A stretch of 64,000 bases of DNA from Stenotrophomonas oahuensis (GCF_031834595.1 NZ_CP115541.1:3466501-3530500), one strand, 5' to 3'; counted from the stretch's first letter, positions 26,768-39,050 are shown. Notes: generated by a model not told the origin, from the letters alone. Program-made: numbers and translations.

Positions 26768-27406
26768 ATGGCGATCGACGACCTGCTCGACGAGCACGAA
26801 CAAAGTGAACGCGTCCGCGGCTGGCTGCGGAAGAATGGTGTGAGCATCATTGCCGGTGTGGCCATTGCCATTGGCGGCATTGCCGGCTGGCAGTGGTGGC
26901 AGAAGCAGCAGGGCAACGAGCTGGCCAATGCCAATGTGCAGTACCAGGTGGTGCTCAAGCAGCTGCAGGACAAGAAGCTGGATGAAGCGGCCAAAGGCGT
27001 GAAGGCGCTGGAAGGCGGCAAGTCCTCGCTGTATGCGGACCTGGCAGCGATGCAGCTGGCCAAGGCCCAGGTGGATGCCGGCAAGAACGACGAGGCCCTG
27101 GCTACCCTGCGTGGCATCCAGGCCGAGCCGGAATTCAAGACCGCCATCGACCAGCGCATTGCCCGCCTGCTCATCGCCGGCGGCAAGGCCGACGAGGCGA
27201 TCAAGCAGCTGGGTTCGGCCAGCGACAGTGCCAGCCTGGAAATCCACGGCGATGCCCTGATGGCGGCCGGCAAGCGCGACGAAGCGCGCGGTCAGTATGA
27301 GAAGGCGCTCAAGACGCTGGACGTGGCGGCGCCGCAGCGGCGACTGCTGGAAATCAAGGTGATGGATGCCGGTGGCACGGTCACCGATCCTGCGGAGTCG
27401 GCGTAA
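26768..27406 (+). CDS. yfgM: YfgM-family ancillary translocon/outer-membrane biogenesis protein
   Basis: 212 residues starting MAIDDLLDEHEQSERVRGWLRKNG, the conserved cytosolic tail of YfgM; one transmembrane helix at about 25-42 (SIIAGVAIAIGGIAGW), then a periplasmic TPR-like domain. In E. coli YfgM contacts SecYEG and the PpiD chaperone. The start codon of bamB overlaps its stop (TAATG). Confidence 0.9.
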   Translation: MAIDDLLDEHEQSERVRGWLRKNGVSIIAGVAIAIGGIAGWQWWQKQQGNELANANVQYQVVLKQLQDKKLDEAAKGVKALEGGKSSLYADLAAMQLAKAQVDAGKNDEALATLRGIQAEPEFKTAIDQRIARLLIAGGKADEAIKQLGSASDSASLEIHGDALMAAGKRDEARGQYEKALKTLDVAAPQRRLLEIKVMDAGGTVTDPAESA

Positions 27407-28614
27407 TGAAGCAGATGGTCATGATCAAGCGCGTTGCCACCCTGGTGCTGATGGGTGTGGCGTTGTCCGGTTGCAGCACCGTCAAGGGCTGGTTCGCGGG
27501 CAAGGACGCAGAAGCCAAGAAGGCACAGGAGCCGGCTGAGCTGGTCAAGTTCGAGCCGACCCTCAAGGTCGACAAGATCTGGAGCACCGGCGTCGGCAAG
27601 GGTGAAAAGCGCATCGGCGTCCGCCAGGGCCCGGTGGTGGCCGATGGCCGCGTCTACGCTGCCGCCATCTACGGTGGCGTGCAGGCGCTGGACCTGCAGA
27701 CCGGCAAAACCGTGTGGACCTATGAACCGGCCAAGGTCAAGAAGCAGCCGAAGCTGCGTCTGTCTGGTGGCCCGGGCGTGGGCGAGGGCCTGGTGGTGAT
27801 CGGCACGCTCAACGGCGAAGTCATTGCGCTGGATGCCAACGACGGCACTGAAAAGTGGCGCGCCAAGGTGCCGGGTGAAGTGATCTCGGCCCCGGCCATT
27901 GCCCAGGGCATCGTGTTCGTGCGCAGCAACGACGGCCGGGTCACCGGCTTCGACGCCGCCAACGGCACCCAGAAGTGGTTCAACCCGCGCGAGCTGCCCG
28001 CCCTGACCGTGCGCGGCAACGCGCCGGTGGTGGCAGGTCCGGGCGTGCTGTTCATCGGCAACGATGACGGCAGCGTGGCCGCACTGGGCATGCAGGACGG
28101 CCGCACCGTGTGGGACCAGATGGTCGCCAACGGCGAAGGCCGTACCGAACTGGAGCGCATGTCCGACGTGGACGGTGCCCCGGTGCTGGAAGGCAATACG
28201 CTTTACGTGAGCAGCTTCAAGAACCAGACCATGGCCATTGAAGGCCCGACCGGTCGCCCGCTGTGGGCGCGCGACCACGGTGGTGCCGGTGGCGTGGCCC
28301 TGACTTCGGGCAACGTGATCGTCACCGACGCCAAGGGCGGCGTGTTCAGCCTGGACAAGACCAGTGGCACCGCGATGTGGTCGCAGACCGGGCTGGCCCG
28401 GCGCACCCTGACCGGTCCGGTCATCCAGGGCGATTACGTTGTGGTCGCTGACTACAAGGGCTACGTACACTGGCTGCGCACCGACGACGGTCAGTTCGCG
28501 GCCCGGGCCAAGTCCGGCGGTGACCCTGTCCGGGGCGCGCTGGTGGTGGCCGATGGGATTCTGCTGGTGCAGAACGTTGATGGAAAGCTGACCGCCTTCC
28601 GGTTGGCAAACTAA
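27406..28614 (+). CDS. bamB: Outer membrane protein assembly factor BamB
   Basis: 402 residues. Lipoprotein signal with lipobox VALSGC (lipidated Cys23), followed by an eight-bladed PQQ-like beta propeller: repeated blades read ALDxxTGxxxW (for example VQALDLQTGKTVWTY, VIALDANDGTEKWRA). BamB is part of the BAM complex that inserts beta-barrel proteins, helping handoff to BamA. Coupled to yfgM and followed by der after 12 bases. Confidence 0.94.
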   Translation: MKQMVMIKRVATLVLMGVALSGCSTVKGWFAGKDAEAKKAQEPAELVKFEPTLKVDKIWSTGVGKGEKRIGVRQGPVVADGRVYAAAIYGGVQALDLQTGKTVWTYEPAKVKKQPKLRLSGGPGVGEGLVVIGTLNGEVIALDANDGTEKWRAKVPGEVISAPAIAQGIVFVRSNDGRVTGFDAANGTQKWFNPRELPALTVRGNAPVVAGPGVLFIGNDDGSVAALGMQDGRTVWDQMVANGEGRTELERMSDVDGAPVLEGNTLYVSSFKNQTMAIEGPTGRPLWARDHGGAGGVALTSGNVIVTDAKGGVFSLDKTSGTAMWSQTGLARRTLTGPVIQGDYVVVADYKGYVHWLRTDDGQFAARAKSGGDPVRGALVVADGILLVQNVDGKLTAFRLAN

Positions 28615-28626
28615 GGAGTTACCGCG

Positions 28627-30024
28627 ATGCTGCCTTTGGTCGCCCTGGTTGGACGGCCGAATGTCGGCAAGTCCACCATTTTCAATGCGCTGACCCGTAC
28701 CCGTGACGCCCTGGTCCATGACCAGCCCGGCGTCACCCGGGACCGCAACTATGGTGTGTGTCGACTGGACGAGGACAACCATTTCCTCGTGGTCGACACC
28801 GGCGGTATCGCCGAGGACGAGGAAGGCCTGGCCGGTGCGACTGCACGCCAGGCCCGCGCGGCGGCAGGTGAGGCCGATCTCATTCTGTTCGTGGTCGACG
28901 CCCGTGAGGGTACCTCGGCGCTCGATGACGAGATCCTGAGCTGGCTGCGCAAGCTGTCGCGTCCCACGTTGCTGTTGATCAACAAGATCGACGGCACCGA
29001 TGAAGACGCGGTGCGCTCGGAGTTCTCGCGCTATGGCTTCAGCGAGATGCTCACCGTTTCGGCCGCGCATCGCCAGGGTCTGGACGACCTGCTCGACGAA
29101 GTCGTGCAGCGCCTGCCGGAAGAGGGCAGCGGCGAAGAGCTGGACAACGATCCCGCGCGCATCCGCATTGCCTTCGTCGGCCGCCCGAACGTGGGCAAGT
29201 CGACCCTGGTCAACCGCATCCTCGGCGAAGAACGCATGATCGCCTCGGAAGTGCCGGGTACCACGCGCGATTCCATCGCCGTGGACCTGGAGCGCGACGG
29301 TCGCCAGTACCGCCTGATCGACACCGCCGGTCTGCGCCGCAAGTCGCGCGTGGACGAAGTGGTCGAGAAGTTCAGCGTGGTCAAGACCCTGCAGGCCATC
29401 GAGCAGTGCCAGGTCGCCGTGCTGATGCTGGACGCCAGCGAAGGCGTCACCGACCAGGACGCCAGCGTGCTGGGCGCGGTGTTGGATGCCGGCCGTGCGC
29501 TGGTGGTGGCGATCAACAAGTGGGACGGGTTGACCGACTACCAGCGTGAGCAGGCGGAAACGCTGGTGTCGCGCAAGCTCGGCTTCGTGCCGTGGGCGGA
29601 AAACGTGCGCATCTCGGCCAAGCATGGCTCCGGCCTGCGCGAGCTGTTCCGCGCCATCCACCAGGCACACGCCTCGGCCACGCATGAGTTCAGCACCAGC
29701 GAGGTCAACAAGGCGCTGGAAATGGCGTACGAGTCGAACCCGCCGCCGGCTATTCGCGGCCACGTGTCCAAGCTGCGTTACGTGCACCCGGGCGGTTCCA
29801 ATCCGCCGACCTTCATTGTGCACGGCACCCGCCTGAAGGACCTGCCCGAGTCGTACAAGCGCTACCTGGAAAACTTCTTCCGCAAGCGTTTCAAGCTGAT
29901 CGGCACCCCGGTGCAGTTCATCTTCCGCGAGGGTACCAACCCGTACGAAGGCAAGAAGAACGTGCTGACCGAACGCCAGATCGCGCGCAAGCGCCGACTG
30001 ATGAAGCACGTCAAGGGCAAGTAG
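28627..30024 (+). CDS. der: Ribosome biogenesis GTPase Der (EngA)
   Basis: 465 residues with two tandem GTPase domains: GRPNVGKST at about residues 10-18 and again at 188-196, DTGG/DTAG G3 motifs, and NKID/NKWD G4 motifs. A C-terminal KH-like domain follows ([18 protein letters not shown]), with a basic tail. Essential in assembly of the 50S subunit. End of the rlmN-der group. Confidence 0.97.
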   Translation: MLPLVALVGRPNVGKSTIFNALTRTRDALVHDQPGVTRDRNYGVCRLDEDNHFLVVDTGGIAEDEEGLAGATARQARAAAGEADLILFVVDAREGTSALDDEILSWLRKLSRPTLLLINKIDGTDEDAVRSEFSRYGFSEMLTVSAAHRQGLDDLLDEVVQRLPEEGSGEELDNDPARIRIAFVGRPNVGKSTLVNRILGEERMIASEVPGTTRDSIAVDLERDGRQYRLIDTAGLRRKSRVDEVVEKFSVVKTLQAIEQCQVAVLMLDASEGVTDQDASVLGAVLDAGRALVVAINKWDGLTDYQREQAETLVSRKLGFVPWAENVRISAKHGSGLRELFRAIHQAHASATHEFSTSEVNKALEMAYESNPPPAIRGHVSKLRYVHPGGSNPPTFIVHGTRLKDLPESYKRYLENFFRKRFKLIGTPVQFIFREGTNPYEGKKNVLTERQIARKRRLMKHVKGK

Positions 30025-30173
30025 TGCCGGCCGCTGGCCGGCAACCCCGCAATATGGGCCACCCGTAGGGACACGCCATGCGTGTCCACGCAATGCCTGA
30101 TCCAGGCGTAGAGCCACGCCCTGCGTGGCTGAACGTGGCACGGGTTCCCAAGGGCACGCATGGCGTGTCCCTA
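30021..30173. repeat. Cluster of four SMAG palindromes
   Basis: Plus-oriented units at 30021-30046 (GTAGTGCCGGCC-GCT core), 30065-30088 (GTAGGGACACGCC-ATG) and 30108-30130 (GTAGAGCCACGCC), and a minus-oriented unit at 30152-30173 matching the second. They fill the der-moeB gap; the first includes the der stop codon. Confidence 0.75.
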
Positions 30174-30212
30174 CGCATCGCGCATACGGTCATGGCGGCC
30201 GATAATGCCGCC

Positions 30213-31346
30213 ATGAGCATCCCCGAGATATCCCCCGAACAGGCCCGGCAGCGCCACGCCCAGGGCGCACTCCTGATCGACATCCGCGAAGCACACGAAC
30301 GCGCCACCGGCATGGCAGAAGGCGCTGTCGGCATCGCCAAGGCCGAGCTGGAATCCGATCCCGCCGGTCATCTGCCGACCATCGGGCACGAAGTTCTGAT
30401 CATCTGCCAGAGCGGACGCCGATCGCTGGCCGCCGCAGAGCACCTGCTTGCCCTGGGTTACTCCAACGTCACCTCAGTCGCCGGCGGCACCAGCGCCTGG
30501 AGCAACGCCGGCCTGCCGCTGGTGCAGCCGCTGCAGACCGACGGCGAGCGCGACTTCAACGAGCGCTACTCCCGCCACCTGCTGCTGCCGCAGATCGGCG
30601 CGGAAGGTCAACGCCGCCTGCAACAGGCGCGGGTGCTGATACTCGGTGCCGGCGGCCTCGGCTCCCCCGCCGCCTTCTACCTGGCGGCTGCCGGGGTAGG
30701 GCACCTGCGCCTCGCCGACGACGATGTCGTGGACCGCAGCAACCTGCAGCGGCAGATCCTGCACACCGACGCCAGTGTCGGCCAGCCCAAGGTCGCCTCC
30801 GCACGCGAACGCCTGCTGGCCCTGAATCCGCACCTTGAGGTGGAGGCGGTGCAGGCGCGGGCGACGTCGCAGAACATCGACGCGCTGCTGGAAGGCGTGG
30901 ACGTGGTGCTGGACGGCTCCGACAACTTCCCGCTGCGCTATCTGCTCAATGACGCCTGCATCAAGCACGCGCTGCCGCTGGTGTACGGTGCAGTGGAGCG
31001 TTTCACCGGGCAGGTCAGCGTGTTCGACGCCGGCCGCCAGCGCGGGCACGCACCGTGTTATCGCTGCCTGTTTCCGGAGCCGCCGCCGGCTGAGTTCGCG
31101 CCGAACTGTGCCGAGGCCGGGGTGCTGGGCGTGCTGCCGGGCATGGTCGGCCTGCTGCAGGCGACCGAGGTGCTGAAGCTGCTGCTGGGGATCGGTGAAC
31201 CGCTGGTGGGCCGGTTGCTGAGTTTTGATGCACTGGGCATGCGTTTCCGCGAGGTGCGGCTGCGGCCGGATCCGGGGTGTCCGTTGTGTGCGCCGGATGC
31301 CGTGTTTCCCGGGTATATCGACTACGCCGCGTTCTGTGCCGCCTGA
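30213..31346 (+). CDS. moeB: Rhodanese-MoeB/ThiF fusion (molybdopterin-synthase adenylyltransferase)
   Basis: About 377 residues. Residues 1-105 are a rhodanese domain with a cysteine loop IICQSGRRS (C65). The rest is the E1-like adenylyltransferase: RYSRHLLLPQIGAEGQ, ATP-binding GAGGLGSPAAFYLAAAGVG, DGSDNFPLRYLLND, and zinc cysteines in CYRC and CPLC. MoeB adenylates MoaD's C terminus for sulfur transfer in molybdopterin synthesis; a fused rhodanese usually lies C-terminal (as in human MOCS3), whereas here it is N-terminal. A GATAAT box 6 bases before the ATG could make the mRNA leaderless; an ATG at 30192 is the alternative start. Confidence 0.87.
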   Translation: MSIPEISPEQARQRHAQGALLIDIREAHERATGMAEGAVGIAKAELESDPAGHLPTIGHEVLIICQSGRRSLAAAEHLLALGYSNVTSVAGGTSAWSNAGLPLVQPLQTDGERDFNERYSRHLLLPQIGAEGQRRLQQARVLILGAGGLGSPAAFYLAAAGVGHLRLADDDVVDRSNLQRQILHTDASVGQPKVASARERLLALNPHLEVEAVQARATSQNIDALLEGVDVVLDGSDNFPLRYLLNDACIKHALPLVYGAVERFTGQVSVFDAGRQRGHAPCYRCLFPEPPPAEFAPNCAEAGVLGVLPGMVGLLQATEVLKLLLGIGEPLVGRLLSFDALGMRFREVRLRPDPGCPLCAPDAVFPGYIDYAAFCAA

Positions 31347-31352
31347 GGCGGT

Positions 31353-31418
31353 GTAGGGACACGCCATGCGTGTCCATGGGAACCTGGCCACGTTCGGACA
31401 CGCATGGCGTGTCCCTAC
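31353..31418. repeat. Inverted SMAG dimer
   Basis: Plus unit 31353-31376 and minus unit 31396-31418 are perfect inverted repeats of 23 bp (GTAGGGACACGCC-ATG-CGTGTCC), so the dimer can fold as one long hairpin or two short ones. Between moeB and the antiporter gene. Confidence 0.75.
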
Positions 31419-31546
31419 GCAACAGCCGCCCCTTGATCCGCTTCGTCGTTCCATTTCTGGCACAAACAACCCCTCGATAGTTGCTATGTCCCTGCGTCAA
31501 TCTGTCCTATCGTGACGGCTGATCGGGGATTCAAGGAACAAACCGC

Positions 31547-33379
31547 ATGGCGGTCGAAGCAGGTGCCAGCAGTGAACTGGTGAAAGTAGTCGCGCTGCTG
31601 GGTGCGGCCGTGGTGATGGTGCCGGTATTCCGGCGCCTGGGGCTGGGCTCGGTGCTGGGTTACTTCGCCGCTGGCCTGGCCATCGGCCCCTTCGGCTTCG
31701 GCTGGTTCTCCGACCCGCAGGCCATCCTGCACACGGCCGAACTGGGCGTGGTGATGTTCCTGTTCGTGATCGGCCTGGAAATGCGGCCCTCGCACCTGTG
31801 GAGCCTGCGCAAGGAAATCTTCGGCCTGGGCACATTGCAGATCGTGGTCTGTGGCGCGGTACTCACCGGCGTGTGCATGCTGTTCGGCTTCCCGCTGCCG
31901 GTCGCCTTCATCGGTGCCGCCGGTTTCGTGCTCACCTCCACCGCCGTGGTAATGCAGTTGCTGGCCGAGCGCGGCGACATCGCGTTGCCCTCGGGGCAGA
32001 AGATCGTCTCCATCCTGCTGTTTGAAGATCTGCTGATCGTGCCGCTGCTGGCCGTGGTCGCGCTGATGGCCCCGGTGCACGCCGAGCCCGGCGAAGGCTC
32101 GCGCTGGATCAGCATCGCCATCGGTGCCGGCTCCATTGTCGGCCTGGTGCTGGTGGGCAAATTCCTGCTCAACCCGCTGTTCCGCGTGCTGGCCGCCGCC
32201 AAGGCGCGCGAGGTGATGACCGCCGCTGCATTGCTGGTGGTGCTGGGTGCGGCGCTGCTGATGCAGCTCGGTGGTCTTTCGATGGCAATGGGTGCATTCC
32301 TGGCCGGCGTGCTGCTGAGTGAATCCACGTTCCGCCACCAGATTGAAGCGGACATCGAGCCGTTCCGCGGCATTCTGCTCGGTCTGTTCTTCCTCAGCGT
32401 CGGCATGGCGCTGGATCTCACCGTGGTCGCCAACAACTGGCCGCTGATCGTCTCCGGCGTGCTCGCGCTGATGCTGGCCAAGGCCGTGTGCATCTACGTG
32501 GTCGCGCGCGTGCTTGGCAGTGACCATCGGCAGGCGTTGGATCGCGGCGTGGTGATGGCGCAGGGCGGCGAATTCGCCTTTGTGCTGTTCTCTGCCGCGG
32601 CCGCCGCCGGCGTGATCGGGGTGGAAGTCAATGCCAACTTCACCGCCATCGTGGTGCTGTCGATGGCGCTGACGCCGTTGTTCGTGCTGCTGCACGACAA
32701 GCTGATGCCGGCACGCGAAGTATCGCTGGATGGGGTGGACACCGCTGAAGGCATGTCCGGCAGCGTGCTGATGATCGGCTTCGGTCGCTTCGGCCAGGTC
32801 GCCAGCCAGTCGCTGCTGGCCCGCGACGTGGACGTGACCATCATCGACAACGACGTTGACATGATCCACAACGCCGAGCGGTTCGGCTTCAAGATCTACT
32901 ACGGTGACGGCACCCGCCTGGACGTGCTGCATGCCTCCGGTGCCGCCAGTGCGCGTGCGATTGCGGTGTGCGTGAACAATGCCGAGGATGCCGACCGCAT
33001 TGTCGAGCTGGTGTCGCACGAGTTCCCCCAGGCCAAGCTGCTCGTGCGTTCGTTCGATCGTGAGCATTCGCTGCGCCTGATTCATGCCGGGGTGGATTAC
33101 CAGATCCGCGAAACCTTCGAGAGCGCGCTGATGTTCGGGCAGGCCGCTTTGATGGAACTGGGTGCGGATGAAGATGACGCCCGCGACATCGCCGAGCAGA
33201 TCCGCGAACGCGACGCCGAGCGTTTCGAGCTGGAAATGGCCGGCGGCGACCTGCGTGCCGGTGCGCACATGGTGTTCGGCAGCGCGCTGCCCGGCGTGCC
33301 CACGCCGACCCCGTTCACCGCACCCAAGCGCAAGGCGCGCACGTTGAACGCCGACCAGGTCCCCGAAGAGGAGGAATGA
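31547..33379 (+). CDS. CPA2-family monovalent cation:proton antiporter (KefB/KefC type)
   Basis: 610 residues. The N-terminal ~380 residues are about 12 transmembrane helices of the Na/H exchanger fold (ELGVVMFLFVIGLEMRPSHLW is the typical early segment). Then a cytosolic RCK/TrkA-N domain starts with VLMIGFGRFGQVASQSLLARDVDVTIID, an NAD-binding Rossmann motif. KefB/C export potassium in exchange for protons and are opened by glutathione adducts; regulation by glutathione is an inference here. A charged ~60-residue tail follows. Confidence 0.9.
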   Translation: MAVEAGASSELVKVVALLGAAVVMVPVFRRLGLGSVLGYFAAGLAIGPFGFGWFSDPQAILHTAELGVVMFLFVIGLEMRPSHLWSLRKEIFGLGTLQIVVCGAVLTGVCMLFGFPLPVAFIGAAGFVLTSTAVVMQLLAERGDIALPSGQKIVSILLFEDLLIVPLLAVVALMAPVHAEPGEGSRWISIAIGAGSIVGLVLVGKFLLNPLFRVLAAAKAREVMTAAALLVVLGAALLMQLGGLSMAMGAFLAGVLLSESTFRHQIEADIEPFRGILLGLFFLSVGMALDLTVVANNWPLIVSGVLALMLAKAVCIYVVARVLGSDHRQALDRGVVMAQGGEFAFVLFSAAAAAGVIGVEVNANFTAIVVLSMALTPLFVLLHDKLMPAREVSLDGVDTAEGMSGSVLMIGFGRFGQVASQSLLARDVDVTIIDNDVDMIHNAERFGFKIYYGDGTRLDVLHASGAASARAIAVCVNNAEDADRIVELVSHEFPQAKLLVRSFDREHSLRLIHAGVDYQIRETFESALMFGQAALMELGADEDDARDIAEQIRERDAERFELEMAGGDLRAGAHMVFGSALPGVPTPTPFTAPKRKARTLNADQVPEEEE

Positions 33380-33443
33380 CCGGTGTTCCGGACAACGGTA
33401 ATCGGGGACAATACGCTCCCCGCCGCTTCACGCCCTGCCTTCG

Positions 33444-34322
33444 ATGACTGAGTCCGCCGCCCCCCATTCCGCCCGCATCCTGGACGGCCGCCGCATCGCC
33501 GAAGACTTGCTGGACAGCCTGAAGGTCCGCGTGGACGCCCGTCTGGCCGCCGGTGGCAGCCGCCCGGGGCTGGCCGTGGTGCTGGTGGGCGGTGATCCGG
33601 CCTCGACCGTTTACGTGCGCAACAAGCGCCGCGCGGCGGAGAAGGTCGGCATCGAAGCGTTCGACTACGACCTGCCGGCCGGCACCACCGAAGCCCAGCT
33701 GCTGACCCTGATCGACCAGCTCAACGCCGACCCCAAGATCCACGGCATTCTGGTCCAGCTGCCGCTGCCGGGCATTCCCGACGCCAGCCGCCTGATCCAC
33801 CGCATCGACCCGCGCAAGGACGTGGACGGCTTCCACCCGGAGAACGTGGGCCATCTGGCCCTGCGTGAATTCGGCCTGCGCCCGTGCACCCCTCGCGGCA
33901 TCACCACGCTGCTGGGCCACACCGACCAGCCGGTGCGCGGCCGCAACGCCACCATCGTCGGGGTCAGCAACCACGTCGGCCGCCCGATGGGCCTGGAACT
34001 GCTGATCGCCGGCTGCACCGTGACCAGCTGCCACAAGTTCACCCCCAAGGACGTGCTGGAGCAGGCCGTGCGCAACGCCGACATCCTGGTGGTGGCGGTT
34101 GGCCGCCCCGGCATCGTGCCGGGTGAATGGGTCAAGCCGGGCGCGGTGGTGATCGACGTCGGCATCAACCGCCTGGACGACGGCCGCCTGGTCGGCGACG
34201 TCGGCTTTGATGCCGCCGCCGAGCGCGCCAGCTGGATCACCCCGGTGCCGGGCGGGGTAGGGCCGATGACCGTGGCCACCCTCATGCAGAACACCATCGA
34301 GGCCGCCGAAGCCGCGGCGTGA
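33444..34322 (+). CDS. folD: Methylenetetrahydrofolate dehydrogenase/cyclohydrolase
   Basis: 292 residues. Interconverts 5,10-methylene-, methenyl- and 10-formyl-tetrahydrofolate. Signatures: [26 protein letters not shown] with the catalytic lysine region, ILVQLPLP, the NADP site [16 protein letters not shown] and the C-terminal [18 protein letters not shown]. The usual Arg-Ser in the dinucleotide loop (GRSxxVG) reads VSNHVG here. Confidence 0.96.
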   Translation: MTESAAPHSARILDGRRIAEDLLDSLKVRVDARLAAGGSRPGLAVVLVGGDPASTVYVRNKRRAAEKVGIEAFDYDLPAGTTEAQLLTLIDQLNADPKIHGILVQLPLPGIPDASRLIHRIDPRKDVDGFHPENVGHLALREFGLRPCTPRGITTLLGHTDQPVRGRNATIVGVSNHVGRPMGLELLIAGCTVTSCHKFTPKDVLEQAVRNADILVVAVGRPGIVPGEWVKPGAVVIDVGINRLDDGRLVGDVGFDAAAERASWITPVPGGVGPMTVATLMQNTIEAAEAAA

Positions 34323-34329
34323 TGACCCC

Positions 34330-34391
34330 GGTCACGACCAACGGTCGTGACCTACCGGGTGTCCCGGTAGCGCACGACCGTTGGTCGTGCG
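34330..34391. repeat. Head-to-head SMAG pair
   Basis: Minus unit 34330-34356 and plus unit 34366-34391 (GTCACGACC/GCACGACC-GTT cores) between folD and guaB. Confidence 0.75.
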
Positions 34392-34440
34392 GTTCGACCC
34401 GCCTGAACCACGCTGGCGGACGCGACACAGCGTCGCATCC

Positions 34441-37525
<3,085 letters not shown>

Positions 37526-37526
37526 C

Positions 37527-37548
37527 GTAGAGCGGGGCTTGCCCCGCT
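37527..37548 (+). repeat. SMAG-type GTAG palindrome
   Basis: GTAG then AGCGGGGC-TT-GCCCCGCT directly after the guaA stop. Confidence 0.65.
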
Positions 37549-37558
37549 GCTGTGAACC

Positions 37559-37590
37559 AACAAGGGCACCAAAAGGTGCCCTTGTTGTTT
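37559..37590 (+). terminator. Terminator after guaBA
   Basis: Perfect 12-bp stem (AACAAGGGCACC/GGTGCCCTTGTT) with an AAAA loop and a T-rich tail. Confidence 0.8.
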
Positions 37591-37600
37591 CTGTTGCCCT

Positions 37601-38002
37601 TTACATAGCATCCCAATGGCCTGCCATGTCGAACGATGTCTGTTGATGGTGGCGGATGGATAGCAATGAGACTGTCCTGTTTACCAACACATACAGGATC
37701 AGGTAGTCAGAGGTCAGGTACTCGCGCAGTTCACCCAGCTCGGCGATAGCATTCAGTTTTTCACTCAGCCGCGTTACCGCTTGGACCCCCTGCACCGACC
37801 GGGTAGGGTGGCTCAGCAACAATCGCCCCATGCGCGGGAACAGCTCCAAATTTGGAACAATGGTGCCGGTCAATTCGCGAATCAGGACGTGCAGCGCTTC
37901 AGTAGATGCATGTTCAATAAGGAATACTTCAATTGCCGAAAGGTTTCGCGTGAAGTTCCTTGTAAGTTCTACTGTGCACGGATCTGTCGAAACATTCGAC
38001 AC
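37601..38002 (-). CDS. RelE/ParE-superfamily toxin-like protein
   Basis: 133 residues, GTG start 3 bases after the upstream antitoxin-like gene. The order of helices and strands (VELTRNFTRNLSAIEVFLIEH .. GRLLLSHPTRS .. LREYLTSDYLILYVLVNRTVSLLSIRHHQQTSFD) fits the RelE/ParE fold, whose members cut mRNA on ribosomes or poison gyrase. The closing H-H-Q-Q resembles other ParE/RelE C termini. Its neighbour is a Phd/YefM-like gene, which strengthens the toxin-antitoxin call. Whether RelE- or ParE-like in activity cannot be decided. Confidence 0.72.
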   Translation of the reverse strand: MSNVSTDPCTVELTRNFTRNLSAIEVFLIEHASTEALHVLIRELTGTIVPNLELFPRMGRLLLSHPTRSVQGVQAVTRLSEKLNAIAELGELREYLTSDYLILYVLVNRTVSLLSIRHHQQTSFDMAGHWDAM

Positions 38003-38005
38003 CCG

Positions 38006-38305
38006 TTACCCCTTGCTCTCGGTAAGGCGGCGTTTGATAGCTTCAAGGGCTGTACGCGCATCTTCCACGTTGCCTGCCGCCACGTCGTCCAGACCTCTGC
38101 TCGCGTCTTCGAGCAGCAGAAGATGGATGCGTTCCCGCTCCAATTGGTGGTAATAGTCCAGGCGCTGCGCATCGATGATGGCCACGTAGCTTTCTCCATT
38201 CTTGGTCACGATTTTTTCTGCGCCGGCCTTCACTTGTTCAGCCAGCTCCGAGAGGTTCGCCCGGGCCTGGGATAACGAGACGACGTCACGTGCTGAGATG
38301 GCCAT
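38006..38305 (-). CDS. Phd/YefM-type antitoxin
   Basis: 99 residues from the ATG at 38305 (MAISARDVVSLSQARANLSELAEQV). This is the Phd/YefM N terminus: a short strand then xxxARxxLxxLxxxV, followed by IVTKNGESYVAIIDAQRLDYY, as in antitoxins that bind DNA. The C-terminal half would wrap the toxin encoded just downstream. The open frame continues upstream of the ATG but crosses into the divergent promoter region. Confidence 0.78.
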   Translation of the reverse strand: MAISARDVVSLSQARANLSELAEQVKAGAEKIVTKNGESYVAIIDAQRLDYYHQLERERIHLLLLEDASRGLDDVAAGNVEDARTALEAIKRRLTESKG

Positions 38306-38340
38306 ACCGCTCACCGAATGGAATGTGTGCGGAATTGTGT

Positions 38341-38360
38341 ACGCAATAAACGCGTTGCGT
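38341..38360. promoter_or_regulatory. Candidate operator of the toxin-antitoxin pair
   Basis: Dyad ACGCAA-N8-TTGCGT located 36 bases upstream of the antitoxin start in the divergent region. Position and symmetry fit an autoregulatory Phd-type site; sequence evidence only. Confidence 0.4.
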
Positions 38361-38378
38361 CGAGTCTGAGTGTCGGTA

Positions 38379-38407
38379 TTGACCCTCAATCTACCTACTA
38401 GTAGAGT
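38379..38407 (+). promoter_or_regulatory. Promoter with embedded TetR operator (copy 1)
   Basis: TTGACC (38379-38384), 17-base spacer, TAGAGT (38402-38407). The spacer contains CTACTAGTAG (38395-38404), a perfect 10-base palindrome in a 14-base block (CTACCTACTAGTAG) that recurs before the membrane protein gene. +1 would fall at or next to the ATG at 38415, so the mRNA may be leaderless. Confidence 0.6.
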
Positions 38408-38414
38408 GAGCGTC

Positions 38415-39002
38415 ATGCATCCCGAACTGTCCCCCAAAGCCACCGAAATCGTCAGCCACGCCCGGGCCCTGCTCGAGGCGGGGGGCTACAACGGTTTCAG
38501 CTACGCCGACATCGCCGAGCGGGTCGCCATCAGCAAGGCCAGCATCCACCACCACTTTCCCAGCAAGGCCGAACTGGTACGCACGGTCGTGGTGCTGTAT
38601 CGCGCCGAGGCGCGTGATGGCCTGGCTTTGCTGGACAGGCAGCTGGACGATCCCCTGCGCGAACTGCAGGCGTATGTGGGCTACTGGTCGGCCTGTATTG
38701 CAGGCGGTACATCCTCGTTCTGCATCTGCGCGATGCTGGCCGCGGAACTCCCGCTGATTCCGCCTGAGATCGCCACCGAGGTGCGTGGGCATTTCGAGGA
38801 CCTGACCGGGTGGCTGGCACTGACCCTGGAGAAGGGCGCGGCGCAGGGCCAACTGCTGCTGCAGGGGAGCCCGGAAGACGAGGCCAAGGCGTTCATGTCC
38901 GCTGTCCATGGTGCCATGCTGGCGGCACGTGGCTTTGGCGACGCCAACACCTTTGCAGCGCTGGCAAAGCTCCAGATCGCGCGTTTGACCCGAGCAAACT
39001 GA
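38415..39002 (+). CDS. TetR/AcrR-family regulator
   Basis: 195 residues starting MHPELSPKATEIVSHARALLEAGGYNGFSYADIAERVAISKASIHHHFPSKAELV: an N-terminal TetR helix-turn-helix (about 8-52) with the SKASIHHHFPSKAEL recognition segment. The C-terminal ligand domain (WSACIAGGTSSFCICAMLAAELPLIP) resembles the YcdC/TetR_C_36-like group. It sits divergently from the toxin-antitoxin pair and is followed by a terminator and a membrane protein gene carrying the same operator, so it likely represses itself and that gene. Confidence 0.88.
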   Translation: MHPELSPKATEIVSHARALLEAGGYNGFSYADIAERVAISKASIHHHFPSKAELVRTVVVLYRAEARDGLALLDRQLDDPLRELQAYVGYWSACIAGGTSSFCICAMLAAELPLIPPEIATEVRGHFEDLTGWLALTLEKGAAQGQLLLQGSPEDEAKAFMSAVHGAMLAARGFGDANTFAALAKLQIARLTRAN

Positions 39003-39012
39003 AGCCACGACG

Positions 39013-39035
39013 GGCCTGCCATTGGCGGGCCTTTT
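39013..39035 (+). terminator. Terminator after the TetR gene
   Basis: Stem GGCCTGCC/GGCGGGCC (one G-T pair), 3-base loop and a TTTT tail, 10 bases after the stop. Confidence 0.7.
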
Positions 39036-39050
39036 CTAAAGACGAAGACC

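Noticed and set aside
27292..30141. 949-residue minus-strand frame over yfgM, bamB and der
   Set aside because: Composition artefact of high GC at third codon positions; the real genes lie on the plus strand.
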